The notes: generated from the letters alone by a model not told the origin. A DNA stretch of 59,399 bases from Prochloraceae cyanobacterium PL24a_bin.78 (GCA_028281945.1 JANQIW010000034.1:1-59399), one strand, 5' to 3'. Shown: positions 1 to 10,804, counted from the stretch's first letter. Numbers and translations are program-made.

Positions 1-1
1 A

Positions 2-130
2 GAATTAAAGGAGACTATCAATAATCTTGAGGATATTTCTTTCCTAAAACAACTTCATCGAGATGCAATTTTTATCTCTACTCTTGATGATTTTCAAAAT
101 TTGTTAGATTCTAATTCTTCTAACAATTAA
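2..130 (+). CDS. C-terminal fragment of an unrecognised protein (cut by window edge)
   Basis: An open frame enters from the left edge and ends at TAA 128-130, giving 42 residues rich in Leu, Asp and Asn and ending in a polar Ser/Asn tail. The segment around LHRDAIFISTLDDFQNLL resembles the helical C-terminal tails of cyanobacterial Rpn/PD-(D/E)XK transposase-like proteins. That resemblance is from memory and is weak. A good terminator hairpin follows within 25 bases, which supports this being a real gene end. The function cannot be assigned from so short a piece. Confidence 0.55.
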   Translation, partial: ELKETINNLEDISFLKQLHRDAIFISTLDDFQNLLDSNSSNN

Positions 131-152
131 ATCAAATTTAAATTTATTTTTT

Positions 153-182
153 AAATACTGGATAAACCCGCCAGTATTTTTC
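153..182 (+). terminator. Rho-independent terminator
   Basis: A perfect 9-bp stem (AAATACTGG pairing with CCAGTATTT) closes a 9-nt loop and runs into a T-rich tail. It lies 23 bases after the stop codon of the partial gene at the left edge. The remaining bases up to 342 hold no gene that I can see. Confidence 0.7.
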
Positions 183-342
183 AATTTGTTTAGGTAATCT
201 TAAGATTCATCAATCTTGGCTTTCAAATCTGCTAAATCTTACCTTGTGTGTTTTCAAGATAAAGTCTCTGAAAACTTTAGAAAAACCATATCACCCCTGA
301 CTGCTATAATTAAAGGATAAAAACCCCAATTCTCTCAATAAC

Positions 343-1692
343 ATGGTTTGGCAGCAAGGATACCAACTTAAAAACGGCGAATATATCATCGAATCTGTAT
401 TAGGAAGTGGTGGCTTTGGAGATACCTATAAAGCGATTAAAAAGTCTGAAAATGGTAATAAAATTGTAGCCATTAAAACTCTCTCTGACAGAATTCAAAT
501 GAGACCTGATTTTCAAGAACATCAAGAAAGATTTGTTCAAGAAGCATTTAATTTACTTAAGTGCTCACATCCCAATATAGTTCGTATCGAAAGAGTTTTT
601 CAAGAGAAAGACTTTGAAGTGGATTTATGGTGTATGGAAATGGAATATATTCAAGGATATGACCTCCATGATTATATAAAAAGAAATGGAATTTTGTCAC
701 AAGAGATAGCACTTGCATATATTAATCAAGTAGGAGAAGCTCTTACTTATGTTCATGAAACAGGTTTTTTACATAGAGATGTAAAACCAGCTAATATTTT
801 AATTTGTGATAATGGAACTAAAGCAATTTTAATTGATTTTGGTTTAGCTAGAGAATTTATACAAGATTTTACTAAAACACATAGTCTTGCTTCAACACCA
901 GGTTATGCCCCGATCGAACAATATAAAGAACGGGATAAAAGAGGGGCCTATACAGATGTATATGCTTTAGCTGCTACTTTATATTTTTCATTAACGGGAG
1001 AAGTTCCTTTACCATCAATTTATAGGAATCAAGGTATACCTTTAATTACTCCTAAGGAGCATAACCCAAAGATAAGTGATAAGATAAATAAAGCAATTTT
1101 GGTGGGAATGGAGGTATTACCTGAATATCGTCCCCAAACTATGAAAGAATGGTTAAAATTACTTAAATTCAAATCCACAACTATTGAGGTAAATACTGAG
1201 ACGGAAGTTCAAAGTTTATTTTTAGAAACAGAAGCCGATATTGATTATCTTCAATTGAATGATTTATTGGCACAACAACAATGGAAAAAAGCTGATGAGG
1301 AAACCTACCAATTGATGTTGTCTATTGCTAAAAGAGAGAATCAGGGATGGTTTGATGTCTCTAGTATTGATAATTTCCCTTCCTTAGATTTACGTACCAT
1401 AGATAGATTATGGGTGCATTATAGTAAAGGGCGTTTTGGTTTTAGTACCCAAAAGAGGATTTATCAGACTTTAGGAGGAACTAAAGTATATAAAGAAAAA
1501 ATTTGGAATAATTTTGGGGATAAAGTCGGATGGAAAGTGAAAAAAAAGTGGATTTATTATAAAGATGCTGCTTTTTCTGGTAATGCACCTGAAGGACATT
1601 TACCTTTATTATATCATAGAGAATTTGCTATGAGTGTATCAGTATTGGAAAATTGGGGCGTATTTTGGTTAACGGCTTGGCGAGATTTATAA
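343..1692 (+). CDS. Ser/Thr protein kinase with C-terminal GUN4 domain
   Basis: This is a eukaryotic-type (Hanks) kinase fused to a GUN4 domain, 449 residues. The kinase occupies about residues 12-275. It has the Gly-rich loop LGSGGFGDTY (20-29), the ATP lysine in VAIKTL (K45), the catalytic HRDVKPAN (from about 144) and DFGLA (about 163-167), so all key residues look intact. The GUN4 domain covers about 305-449 and includes IDNFPSLDLRTIDRLWVHYS and the FGFS/GGTKVY core. GUN4 binds porphyrins and stimulates Mg-chelatase in chlorophyll synthesis, so a phosphorylation output tied to tetrapyrrole binding is an attractive inference. It is first of four related loci within 6.7 kb. No membrane segment is seen. 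The substrate is unknown. Confidence 0.9.
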   Translation: MVWQQGYQLKNGEYIIESVLGSGGFGDTYKAIKKSENGNKIVAIKTLSDRIQMRPDFQEHQERFVQEAFNLLKCSHPNIVRIERVFQEKDFEVDLWCMEMEYIQGYDLHDYIKRNGILSQEIALAYINQVGEALTYVHETGFLHRDVKPANILICDNGTKAILIDFGLAREFIQDFTKTHSLASTPGYAPIEQYKERDKRGAYTDVYALAATLYFSLTGEVPLPSIYRNQGIPLITPKEHNPKISDKINKAILVGMEVLPEYRPQTMKEWLKLLKFKSTTIEVNTETEVQSLFLETEADIDYLQLNDLLAQQQWKKADEETYQLMLSIAKRENQGWFDVSSIDNFPSLDLRTIDRLWVHYSKGRFGFSTQKRIYQTLGGTKVYKEKIWNNFGDKVGWKVKKKWIYYKDAAFSGNAPEGHLPLLYHREFAMSVSVLENWGVFWLTAWRDL

Positions 1693-1838
1693 TTAAGTAT
1701 AACTTGTGTCTTATTATATATTAAACCATTATTAATAGCTATTTTCAAAGGGTATCCCTAATATAAATTAAGCATGATATAAAAAAAATAGTATAATTAA
1801 TATATTAACTTAGTGATGAAATCTACTATACTGATCGG

Positions 1839-2897
1839 ATGGTTTGGCATCAAGGACAACAACTTAAAAACGGCGAATATATCATCGAATCTATTTTAGG
1901 CTGTGGCGGCTTTGGAGATACCTATAAAGCCATTAGAAAATATAACAACGCCCAAAAAATAGTCCCTATTAAAACTCTTTCTGAAAACATTCAACTTAGA
2001 AATGACTTTGCCTAACATGAAGAAAGATTTGTTCAAGAGGGATTTAATCTCCTGAGATGTTCCTATACTCATGTCATTCGTGTTTTTAATGTTTTTAAAG
2101 CCAATGATTTATGGTGTATGGAAATGGAGTATATTAATGGCAAAGATTTTAATTTTTATGTTCAAAAAAATGGAGTTTTATCAGAAGAAAAGGCTCTTAT
2201 GTATATCAAACAAAGAGGTGAAGCCCTTGCTTATGTTAATCAACAAGGTTTTTTTGCATCGTGATGTTAAGCCACCTAATATCCTTTTCTGTGAAAATAC
2301 TAAGAAAGGGATTTTAATTGATTTTGGTTTAGCTAGAGAATTTGTTCAAGATCAAAGCAAAATTCATACGATCGCTACTTATCATGGTTATGCCCCTATA
2401 GAACAATACAAACAACAATATAAAAGAGGATCATATACAAATGTATATGCTTTAGCTGCTACTTTATATTATTTTTTTACTGAAGAAACGCCTATTTCTT
2501 CTATTTATGTTAATGAAGGTTTCCCTTTAGATATTCCTCAACACCATAACCCAAAGATAAGTAATCGAACCAATAACGCAATTTTCACAGGAATGGAATT
2601 ATTACCTGACAATCGTCCTCAAAGTATGGAAGAATGGTTAAGATTGTTAGACTTAAAACTAGTTATCGAAACTTAATTGGTAACATAACTAATCAAGATC
2701 GGATTTGGAAAGCTTTTGCACATGAAGTTGGATGGTATATAAAAGATAGATAGATATATTATAGTGAAGTAAATTATTCTCTGGAGGCTAAAATCGGGCA
2801 TTTACCTCTATATTGTAGTAAAATAGGTTGGTGTTTAAGTTGGGTAGAAATAGGATGGGAAAGTCTTTACTCTCGTGTTGAAACTTGTAGATTTTAA
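1839..2897 (+). pseudogene. Decayed Ser/Thr kinase-GUN4 paralogue
   Basis: The locus starts with the same MVWxQGxQLKNGEYIIES leader as its neighbours but is broken several times. Codon 59 is TAA (2013-2015) where the paralogues have Gln or Lys before HEERF. A seven-T run at 2249-2255, against six T in the neighbouring intact copy, shifts the frame just before HRDVKP. After the kinase part, most of the first half of the GUN4 domain is missing; the remainder (RIWKAF, GWYIKDR, YYSEVNYSL, IGHLPL) carries a further stop (TAG, about 2749). The kinase core downstream of the frameshift is still readable, with HRDVKPPNIL and DFGLA. The frame open from 2071 to 2676 is this relic, not a separate gene. 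Confidence 0.9.
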
Positions 2898-2971
2898 TTA
2901 TAATTTTTGTTTTGATTCCTTTTAAATAAGATATTATAGAAATAAAATTACTCCCTACTATCTAATAACAA

Positions 2972-3871
2972 ATGGTTTGGCAACAAGGACATCAACTTAA
3001 AAATGGCGATTATACCATAGAATCTATCTTAGGAAGCGGTGGCTTTGGAGATACTTATAAAGCTATCAAACATTCTCCTGATGGTGAAGAAATTGTAGCG
3101 ATTAAAGCTTTAAATTCTGAGTTTTTAAATAAAAACGATTTATCTAAGCATGAAGAAAGATTTGTTCAAGAAGCATTTAATCTCTTGAGATGTTCTCACC
3201 CTCATGTTGTTCGAGTATTTAATGTGTTTAAGGCTGAGGATTTATGGTGTATGGAAATGGAATTTATTCGAGGCAAAGATCTACATTATCAGGTGATAGA
3301 TCATGGTATCTTCTCTGAAGAATCTGCACTTGAATATATTCAACAGTTAGGAGATGCTCTTAATTATGTTCATCAGCAAGGTTTTTTGCATCGTGATGTG
3401 AAACCTAAAAATGTTCTGATTTGCAATCGTAATAATAAAGCGATTTTAATTGATTTTGGTTTAGCTAGAGAATTTGTTCAAGATTTAGCTAAAATACATA
3501 CTACTTCTACATCACAAGGTTATTCTCCTATTGAACAGTATGAACAAAACGCTAAAAGAGGTGCATATACAGATGTTTATGCCATAGCTGCTACTCTTTA
3601 TTATATGTTAACGGGGAAAATTCCACTTCCTGCCTTATATAGAGAACAAGGTGCTCCTTTAAAAGAGCCTATATTTCATAATCCAGATATAAGTAATTGG
3701 GTAAATAATGCAATTATGACAGGAATGGAACTATTTCCTGAAGATCGTCCTCAAACAATGAAAGAATGGTTAGCATTATTAGGATTAAAAATTATTGATT
3801 CTCAAAATAACTCAAGGATATCTTTACAGATTGAAAAGGAAAAATATTATATGATACAAAAAAATATTTAG
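2972..3871 (+). CDS. Ser/Thr protein kinase lacking the GUN4 domain
   Basis: This 299-residue kinase belongs to the same family as the loci on either side and opens with MVWQQGHQLKNGDYTIES. The Gly-rich loop LGSGGFGDTY, VAIKAL lysine, HRDVKPKNVL catalytic loop and DFGLA are all present, so it is probably active. The kinase fold ends near residue 275 (KEWLALLGLK). A short unrelated tail of about 25 residues replaces the GUN4 domain and ends in Lys/Asn-rich sequence. It looks like a tandem duplicate that lost its C-terminal half. It shares orientation with the decayed copy 75 bases upstream. Substrate and regulation are unknown. Confidence 0.88.
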   Translation: MVWQQGHQLKNGDYTIESILGSGGFGDTYKAIKHSPDGEEIVAIKALNSEFLNKNDLSKHEERFVQEAFNLLRCSHPHVVRVFNVFKAEDLWCMEMEFIRGKDLHYQVIDHGIFSEESALEYIQQLGDALNYVHQQGFLHRDVKPKNVLICNRNNKAILIDFGLAREFVQDLAKIHTTSTSQGYSPIEQYEQNAKRGAYTDVYAIAATLYYMLTGKIPLPALYREQGAPLKEPIFHNPDISNWVNNAIMTGMELFPEDRPQTMKEWLALLGLKIIDSQNNSRISLQIEKEKYYMIQKNI

Positions 3872-3951
3872 TAATAATTCAATTAAATTGTTTCTCAAGA
3901 CAAACTAAATATATATTTAACAAGAATAAACATATAAAAATTATTTTAAAA

Positions 3952-4257
3952 CTATTCTTGAGAAGAAAGCTTCCTAAACCAACCGGATTGTTTTATACTT
4001 TGAATCAACATTATCATGCCAGTAACTAACATCCAAAGAAGTCCTAAACCATTAAGAAGTACATAAAATGCTTCAAAACTTTTACCAAAATACTCCCCCT
4101 CATGAATTACCATTAAAAAGTGTACACTATCTCTAGATGCTCCAAACCAATCTTTAGCAAGTCTATATGTTACTCCTGTAAAAACTGTCATCAAAAGAGG
4201 AAGCAATACAATAGGAGCCATCGTTTTATGTAGTTTCCTGAACTTGGCAAAGTTCAT
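3952..4257 (-). CDS. Small PepSY-associated type membrane protein
   Basis: This is a 101-residue protein with two predicted membrane helices: about residues 13-30 (MAPIVLLPLLMTVFTGVTY) and about 67-88 (YVLLNGLGLLWMLVTGMIML). The N-terminal FRKLHKTMAPI and the segment LLMTVFTGVTYRL resemble the first helix of PepSY-associated membrane proteins, where a His-containing helix starts the domain. HEGEYFG between the helices also fits that family. It stands alone on the minus strand between kinase genes. The family call is from recognition of pattern only; function is unknown. Confidence 0.65.
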   Translation of the reverse strand: MNFAKFRKLHKTMAPIVLLPLLMTVFTGVTYRLAKDWFGASRDSVHFLMVIHEGEYFGKSFEAFYVLLNGLGLLWMLVTGMIMLIQSIKQSGWFRKLSSQE

Positions 4258-4382
4258 AAATTTAACTATACTCTCAATAACTAAAAATAATTTTAAAAAT
4301 TATAACATCAATTGATCCTATTGAGATCTAAAATAATTGTTACAATGTAATAGTTATAACAATTTCTTAACTCTCAATCAAA

Positions 4383-5627
4383 ATGAATAGTTTTACTCAA
4401 CCTAAATTACCCATCCCTCCAATTTTAATAGTTTCAGAAGAGAATTCATTTGCTTATTATACTTTTACCAATCGATTACCTACTATCATCGAAAGTATAA
4501 TTAGTGAAAATAATTTCTCTCCTCATATTGTCAAAGAACTAAGAACTATAAAAAAAGAAATACTTAATGGAATAATTCGTTTTATAAAAAATGATGGAGG
4601 CTTAGATGTAGCTCAATGGAATAATTATATTCAACCTTTTTTAGATAAAAAATGGATTGATACTCCTTTTTATTTTGCTGAAGCTTATTTTTATCGCAGA
4701 ATTATTGAAGCTATTAATTATTTTAAATCGGATTTGAAGGAAAAAATTGATCCTTTTCAACTCCAAAAACAACTTGGTTTGGAAAAAGCCATGGATTCTA
4801 TTCGTAAAGCTAGTCTAGAATTCAATGATTTAGAAGCAGTTTACCCTCAAAGAGATGATAAGTGGAAAGAAGTATTATACAATTTACTATATCTAAATTT
4901 ATGGGGGAATCGTGCTGATTTAAGCCTTCGCCCTACTGAAGCTGGTCAATATAAACATGAAAATTATCAACCTACAGAAATAGAAAATCATATTATTCTC
5001 GACGATCGTCATTTAGTTGTAAAATTAATTTCTAAATTTAAGAAAAAAAGAATAGACTTTATCATTGATAATGCAGGATTTGAATTAGTTTCAGATTTAT
5101 TTTTAATAGATTTTTTACTAGAAAGTGGTGCAGCCCAAGAAATTTATCTTCATTGTAAAAACTACCCAACTTTTGTTTCCGATGCTACAATAAAAGATGT
5201 AATTTTTACCCTAAACTTTTTAGCTAAAGATGATAATTCAGGAGTAAGTAAATTAGGATTGCGTCTGAAAACCTATTTAGAAAATGGTAAAATATATTTA
5301 TTAGACGATATATTTTGGACATCACCCCTATTTTTTTGGGAAATGCCTGCAAAATTGCAAGAAAAACTATCTCATTCAGATTTAATTTTTATTAAAGGCG
5401 ATGCCAATTATCGGCGTTTAGTAGGAGATTGTCATTGGGAAAAAACAGCATCTTTCCAAAACATTACCTGCTATTTTCCCTCCTCATTTACAGTTTTACG
5501 TGCACTTAAATGCGAAGTAATCGTCGGATTGGAAGAGAATCAAATAAATTTACTACAATCTATTGATTCTCAGTGGCAAACCAATGGGCAATGGGGTTTA
5601 ATTCAGTTATTCACTGACTCCCATTAA
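4383..5627 (+). CDS. ARMT1/DUF89-like damage-control phosphatase family protein
   Basis: The 414-residue protein matches the architecture of DUF89/ARMT1 metal-dependent phosphatases. It has a helical N-terminal half with the NLWGNRADLSL motif (about 174-184), then the core with DFIIDNAGFELVSDL (Asp-Asn metal-site type) and, near the end, IFIKGDANYRRLVGD. Family members dephosphorylate damaged or overflow phosphometabolites; some were proposed as protein carboxyl methyltransferases. The substrate here is not predictable. It lies 61 bases before a kinase-GUN4 gene in the same direction and may be cotranscribed with it. The start is preceded by a short AT-rich leader without a clear ribosome site. 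Confidence 0.8.
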   Translation: MNSFTQPKLPIPPILIVSEENSFAYYTFTNRLPTIIESIISENNFSPHIVKELRTIKKEILNGIIRFIKNDGGLDVAQWNNYIQPFLDKKWIDTPFYFAEAYFYRRIIEAINYFKSDLKEKIDPFQLQKQLGLEKAMDSIRKASLEFNDLEAVYPQRDDKWKEVLYNLLYLNLWGNRADLSLRPTEAGQYKHENYQPTEIENHIILDDRHLVVKLISKFKKKRIDFIIDNAGFELVSDLFLIDFLLESGAAQEIYLHCKNYPTFVSDATIKDVIFTLNFLAKDDNSGVSKLGLRLKTYLENGKIYLLDDIFWTSPLFFWEMPAKLQEKLSHSDLIFIKGDANYRRLVGDCHWEKTASFQNITCYFPSSFTVLRALKCEVIVGLEENQINLLQSIDSQWQTNGQWGLIQLFTDSH

Positions 5628-5688
5628 TATCTATTTTAATAGTCAACAATATATCTAATTCAAAAATAATTCTAAAACTTTATTAATA

Positions 5689-7005
5689 ATGGTATGGCAA
5701 AAAGGGTATAAACTCAAAAACGGCGAATATATTATTGAAGGCTTACTTGGAGGTGGCGGCTTTGGGGATACTTATAAAGCCATTAGAAAATCATCCCAAC
5801 AAGATACACTTGTAGCTATCAAGACTCCTAATGCTAGAATACAAGCAAAACCAGATTTTGCTCAACATCAAGAAAGATTTGTGAGAGAAGCTCAATATTT
5901 GTATGAGTGTTCTCATCCCCATGTTATACCAGTATGGGATGTTTTTTGTGAAGACCAGCTATGTTTTATGGTAATGAAATATATTAAAGGCTGTGATTTA
6001 GAAGAATATGTTAAAAATAGTGAACCATTATACGAGACACAGGCCCTTGAGTATATAAGACAGATAGGGGAAGCATTGAGTTGTGTTCATTTAAAAGGAT
6101 TTTTACATCGAGATGTTAAGCCTAGTAATATTCTTTTATGCGAAGAGACCTCTAAAGCAATCTTAATTGATTTCGGTTTAGCTCGAGAATTCGTACAAGA
6201 TGAAACGAAAACTCATACCGGTATTGTGACAGAAGGGTTTGGACCCATTGAGCAATACCAGCAAAGAGCTAAAAGAGGTGCTTATACAGATGTATATGCT
6301 TTAGCAGCAACCCTTTATTTTTTACTAACTAAAGAGATTCCATTCCCATCTAGTGTTCTCAAACATGGTATTCCTTTAATGCCACCCCAAGCACATAACC
6401 CTAATATTAGTGATCGAATTAATAATGCAATTATGCAAGGAATGAAATTATATCCTAAAGATCGCCCTCAGACCATCAAAGAATGGTTTTCAATGTTAGA
6501 TTTAGAATCCACATTAAATCTAAATCATCCACTTAAATTAGCTAGTGCAGTAGGAATTGATTATACAAAATTACAGAATCTACTTTTAATCAAAAATTGG
6601 CACAAAGCCGATATAGAAACTGAAAAAATTATGTTAAAAATTTGTAAGCGCAAGAAAACTAATTCCTTAAATGATGGCAAAATAGATAATTTTCCTCTGA
6701 AAGATTTACTAACCATTGATAGATTATGGCTTCATTATAGTAATAAACATTTCGGATTTAGTATTCAAAAGCAAATTTATCTAAGTTTAGGAGGTACTAA
6801 AGTATATAATCAAGAAATATGGGAGGCTTTTGGTTCTCGTATTGGTTGGTATAATCAAGAAAGATGGTTATATTATCGAGAAATAAACTATAGTTTAAGT
6901 GCTCCGACCGGACATTTACCTACATTTGTTGGTCGCAATCGTGGTGGTTTATCTACATTTATGTTGGGTAATTTTGCAAGATCAGGAATTTTATCCTGTT
7001 TATAA
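5689..7005 (+). CDS. Ser/Thr protein kinase with C-terminal GUN4 domain
   Basis: This is the second complete kinase-GUN4 fusion, 438 residues. The kinase motifs are LGGGGFGDTY (20-29), VAIKTP, HRDVKPSNIL and DFGLAREF. The GUN4 domain spans about 290-438 with IDNFPLKDLLTIDRLWLHYS, FGFS, GGTKVYN and GHLP, the same block order as the gene at 343. Family knowledge links GUN4 to Mg-chelatase activation through porphyrin binding, and the kinase half suggests signalling of tetrapyrrole status, which is an inference. It follows the ARMT1-like gene by 61 bases. It differs from the first copy across the GUN4 C-terminus, so the copies are not recent identical duplicates. Confidence 0.9.
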   Translation: MVWQKGYKLKNGEYIIEGLLGGGGFGDTYKAIRKSSQQDTLVAIKTPNARIQAKPDFAQHQERFVREAQYLYECSHPHVIPVWDVFCEDQLCFMVMKYIKGCDLEEYVKNSEPLYETQALEYIRQIGEALSCVHLKGFLHRDVKPSNILLCEETSKAILIDFGLAREFVQDETKTHTGIVTEGFGPIEQYQQRAKRGAYTDVYALAATLYFLLTKEIPFPSSVLKHGIPLMPPQAHNPNISDRINNAIMQGMKLYPKDRPQTIKEWFSMLDLESTLNLNHPLKLASAVGIDYTKLQNLLLIKNWHKADIETEKIMLKICKRKKTNSLNDGKIDNFPLKDLLTIDRLWLHYSNKHFGFSIQKQIYLSLGGTKVYNQEIWEAFGSRIGWYNQERWLYYREINYSLSAPTGHLPTFVGRNRGGLSTFMLGNFARSGILSCL

Positions 7006-7054
7006 TTGCAGTTTTATCCTAAAATCAAAAAAATATAACTTAAAATCGATACAG

Positions 7055-7404
7055 ACAAAATAAAAACCCAATATATTTGGGATTCTCGATTATACAAAAA
7101 AAAATTCCTTGGTTTGGGAAAAAGCACAAGATTTAATACCCATATTAAAACCTCAAAAAGGGGAATACATCTTATACCAAATTTCTAAAATAATGATAGA
7201 GTTAAAACGCTTCTTAGACGGCTGATTTCCCACCCAAAACCTATCTCACTTGTCCTCTTCTCCTCCTTGTCTCACCGTGCCCAAGTATATTATGGTTTTG
7301 GAAAAATGATATTAGATTTAGGCTGTGGCACTGGCCATCTAATTGGAGGAAATGGAAATTTATCTATTCAAGAAAGTATCCTCAAATTCTTTAGAAAAAT
7401 TTAA
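7055..7404 (+). pseudogene. Relic of a class I SAM-dependent methyltransferase, split by a repeat
   Basis: Two pieces of one methyltransferase can be read. The left piece (about 7055-7172) encodes TQYIWDSRLY, then a frameshift in a nine-A run, then SLVWEKAQDLIPILKPQKGEY. This is the N-terminal block that precedes motif I in trans-aconitate-methyltransferase-like proteins. The right piece (7306-7404) begins MILDLGCGTGHL, the SAM-binding motif I, and ends after 32 codons, so the rest of the protein has been lost. Between them lies an interspersed repeat at 7171-about 7300. The gene is dead: frameshift, insertion and deletion. It has no link to thiC downstream. Confidence 0.75.
7171..7300 (+). 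repeat. Interspersed repeat copy 1 (CTTATACCAAATTTCT family)
   Basis: The copy starts CTTATACCAAATTTCTAAAA, continues ATGATAGAGTTAAAAC, and has a right part with CCCAAAACCTATCTC and CTTGTCCTCTTCTCC. The same order of blocks occurs at the right edge of the window (59301-59399), and the left half is shared with copies at 13361, 32485 and 52569. The right boundary is uncertain. It interrupts the methyltransferase relic between its N-terminal block and motif I. Confidence 0.75.
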
Positions 7405-7454
7405 CTTAATAGTTTTTTGAATTAACCCAATAAAGTGCTACAATTGGAAGTCAT

Positions 7455-8933
<1,479 letters not shown>

Positions 8934-9001
8934 TATAAGTAATTGCCTATTTACTACTTACTAGGATTAATTTGTTAGTTAGTAGTTGATAATAGAACGA
9001 T

Positions 9002-9043
9002 TAAAAAGGTAAAGAAGTTGTATGATTTTCTTACCTTTTTTTG
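9002..9043 (+). terminator. Rho-independent terminator after thiC
   Basis: AAAAAGGTAA pairs with TTACCTTTTT around a loop of about 15 bases, and the right arm merges into a T run. The terminator is about 70 bases after the thiC stop. The A run on the left arm means it could also act on the opposite strand for the convergent DUF4168 gene. Confidence 0.75.
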
Positions 9044-9163
9044 TCAGAAAATAAAAGATTTTTCAAAAGATTGAAAATAAAATTGTATACATTATTTTTA
9101 TAGTATTTATTTATTTTAAATTTATATCTATTAACGGAAATATTAACTTTTTTTTGTTTATTT

Positions 9164-9646
9164 CTATCGCAATGAATTAATAGCATTTTGAATTCTGCGT
9201 TTAAGTTGTGGATCTCTATTAGCTTGATTAGTTATCTGATTAAATCTTCTCGCATTTAAACCTGCACTTTGAATGATGCTTTGGGATTTTTGGCAAAAAT
9301 TACTGACAATTCTTTGAACTTGTCCGCGAAATTTAGGGTCGATAGAATTATAATTTGTAGAACCACAAGAAATTTCAGGAGGTCTTTTACCGATAAGAGA
9401 AGCCACTTGTTGATATGCTTTTTTGCGAAAAGGTTCAATTTTTAATACAGCCCGTGCATATTTTTCTAATTCATTATCAGAAATAGATTGAGCATTAGCA
9501 GAAATACTATAATTTAAGGAAAAAGTTTCTCTAGAAACTTCCGGAATAATACCGCTACAAATACCCATAACTGTTAATAAACCTACAATGGCAGAACGTT
9601 TTAAATTTTTCTTTAGCATAGATAAGTTATACTCAATAATTGACAT
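9164..9646 (-). CDS. Secreted DUF4168-type protein
   Basis: The 160-residue protein has a basic N-terminus, a hydrophobic segment (about 18-35, IVGLLTVMGICSGI) and a likely signal cleavage region ending near SANAQS (about 48-54). The mature part contains the DUF4168 pattern: DNELEKYARAVLKIEPFRKKAY near the start and FNQITNQANRDPQLKRRIQNAI at the end. The central Cys residues in ISCGS and VSNFCQKS could form a disulfide. DUF4168 proteins are small exported helical proteins of unknown function, common in cyanobacteria. The first Met may be later (MLKKNLKR, residue 10), which would give a more typical signal peptide. Confidence 0.8.
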   Translation of the reverse strand: MSIIEYNLSMLKKNLKRSAIVGLLTVMGICSGIIPEVSRETFSLNYSISANAQSISDNELEKYARAVLKIEPFRKKAYQQVASLIGKRPPEISCGSTNYNSIDPKFRGQVQRIVSNFCQKSQSIIQSAGLNARRFNQITNQANRDPQLKRRIQNAINSLR

Positions 9647-9784
9647 AATCGTAATCCAAAAAAGATATATAATACATTAGAGAAATTAAGGATTTTACTC
9701 TTTAGTTTATTAAGACGCTTGAGAACGAAATAAGTTCCTTATAATTAAAATATAAATTTATTAGTCCATTAATAGTTTAAAAAT

Positions 9785-10660
9785 TTGATTAACAATCCAA
9801 AATCTTCTTTTTTCCATATCCCAGTTTTAAGTAAAGAATTAATTGCAAATTTGAATATTTCTCCAAATGGGCATTATTTAGATGCTACTGTAGGCGGAGG
9901 TGGCCATACTCAATTAATTTTATCTGCTTTTGGTGATACTAAAGTCATGGCTATCGATCGCGATTTTGATGCTATAACCGCCACTAAGTCTAATTTACAA
10001 GAATCCATCGCCAGCAATCGTCTAGAATTTTGGCATGGTAACTTTGCCCATTATCAACCTGAGAGAGAATTTGATGGGATTATTGCAGATTTAGGTGTAA
10101 ATTCTAGCCAATTAGATTTGGCCCATCGAGGCTTTAGTTTTCGTAATAATGCGCCTTTAGATATGCGGATGGATAGCTCACAATCTTTAACCGCAGAAGA
10201 AATAGTCAATCATACTAAAGAAGTAGAATTAGCTAATATTTTTTATCAATATGGTGAGGAAAGATTCTCTCGAAGAATTGCTAAGGCAATAGTGGGAAAA
10301 CGCCCCATTAACTCCACTGTCAAATTAGCCGAGATTATTGCTCAATCTGTGCCTTCAAAATATCGTTATGGTAGAATTCATCCAGCTACAAGAGTATTCC
10401 AAGCCTTACGTATCGTTGTTAATTCGGAGTTACAATCTTTAGAAGAATTCATAGAAAAAGCACCCCATTGGCTCAAAATTGGCGGAAGAATTGGAATTAT
10501 TAGTTTTCATAGTTTAGAAGATCGTATTGTTAAACATAGATTCCGTGAATCACCTTTATTAAAGGTTATTACCAAAAAACCCATTATCCCACAACCAGAT
10601 GAAGAATCTCAAAATCCTCGATCTCGATCTGCTAAATTGCGTTTTGCTGAAAGGATTTGA
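9785..10660 (+). CDS. rsmH: 16S rRNA (cytosine-1402 N4) methyltransferase RsmH
   Basis: RsmH methylates N4 of C1402 in the ribosomal decoding centre. The 291-residue product has the SAM motif [12 protein letters not shown] (about 31-42), the D-R-D block [23 protein letters not shown] and the C-terminal [14 protein letters not shown], all typical. The start is TTG at 9785 (TTG ATT AAC): the upstream frame is closed by TAG at 9773, and the next in-frame ATG would remove the SAM motif. Length is slightly shorter than the usual 300-310 residues. It stands outside the mraZ-ftsL cluster, as is common in cyanobacteria. Confidence 0.95.
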   Translation: MINNPKSSFFHIPVLSKELIANLNISPNGHYLDATVGGGGHTQLILSAFGDTKVMAIDRDFDAITATKSNLQESIASNRLEFWHGNFAHYQPEREFDGIIADLGVNSSQLDLAHRGFSFRNNAPLDMRMDSSQSLTAEEIVNHTKEVELANIFYQYGEERFSRRIAKAIVGKRPINSTVKLAEIIAQSVPSKYRYGRIHPATRVFQALRIVVNSELQSLEEFIEKAPHWLKIGGRIGIISFHSLEDRIVKHRFRESPLLKVITKKPIIPQPDEESQNPRSRSAKLRFAERI

Positions 10661-10804
10661 TTAAGAAAAGTAAAGAAGTATTACTTATTAAGTAGAGAAA
10701 TGGTTAACTTTTGTTAAAGAAAATTCAATCCTAGAAAATGTCTCGTTAAACTTTGAAAAGATTAAAAATAAAATTTAACCTATAAGAACAATAGAAATAT
10801 CACA

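Noticed and set aside
2071-2676. Open frame of 201 codons as a separate kinase
   Set aside because: Its first 55 residues come from the wrong frame; it is the downstream part of the decayed kinase with a frameshift at 2249-2255.
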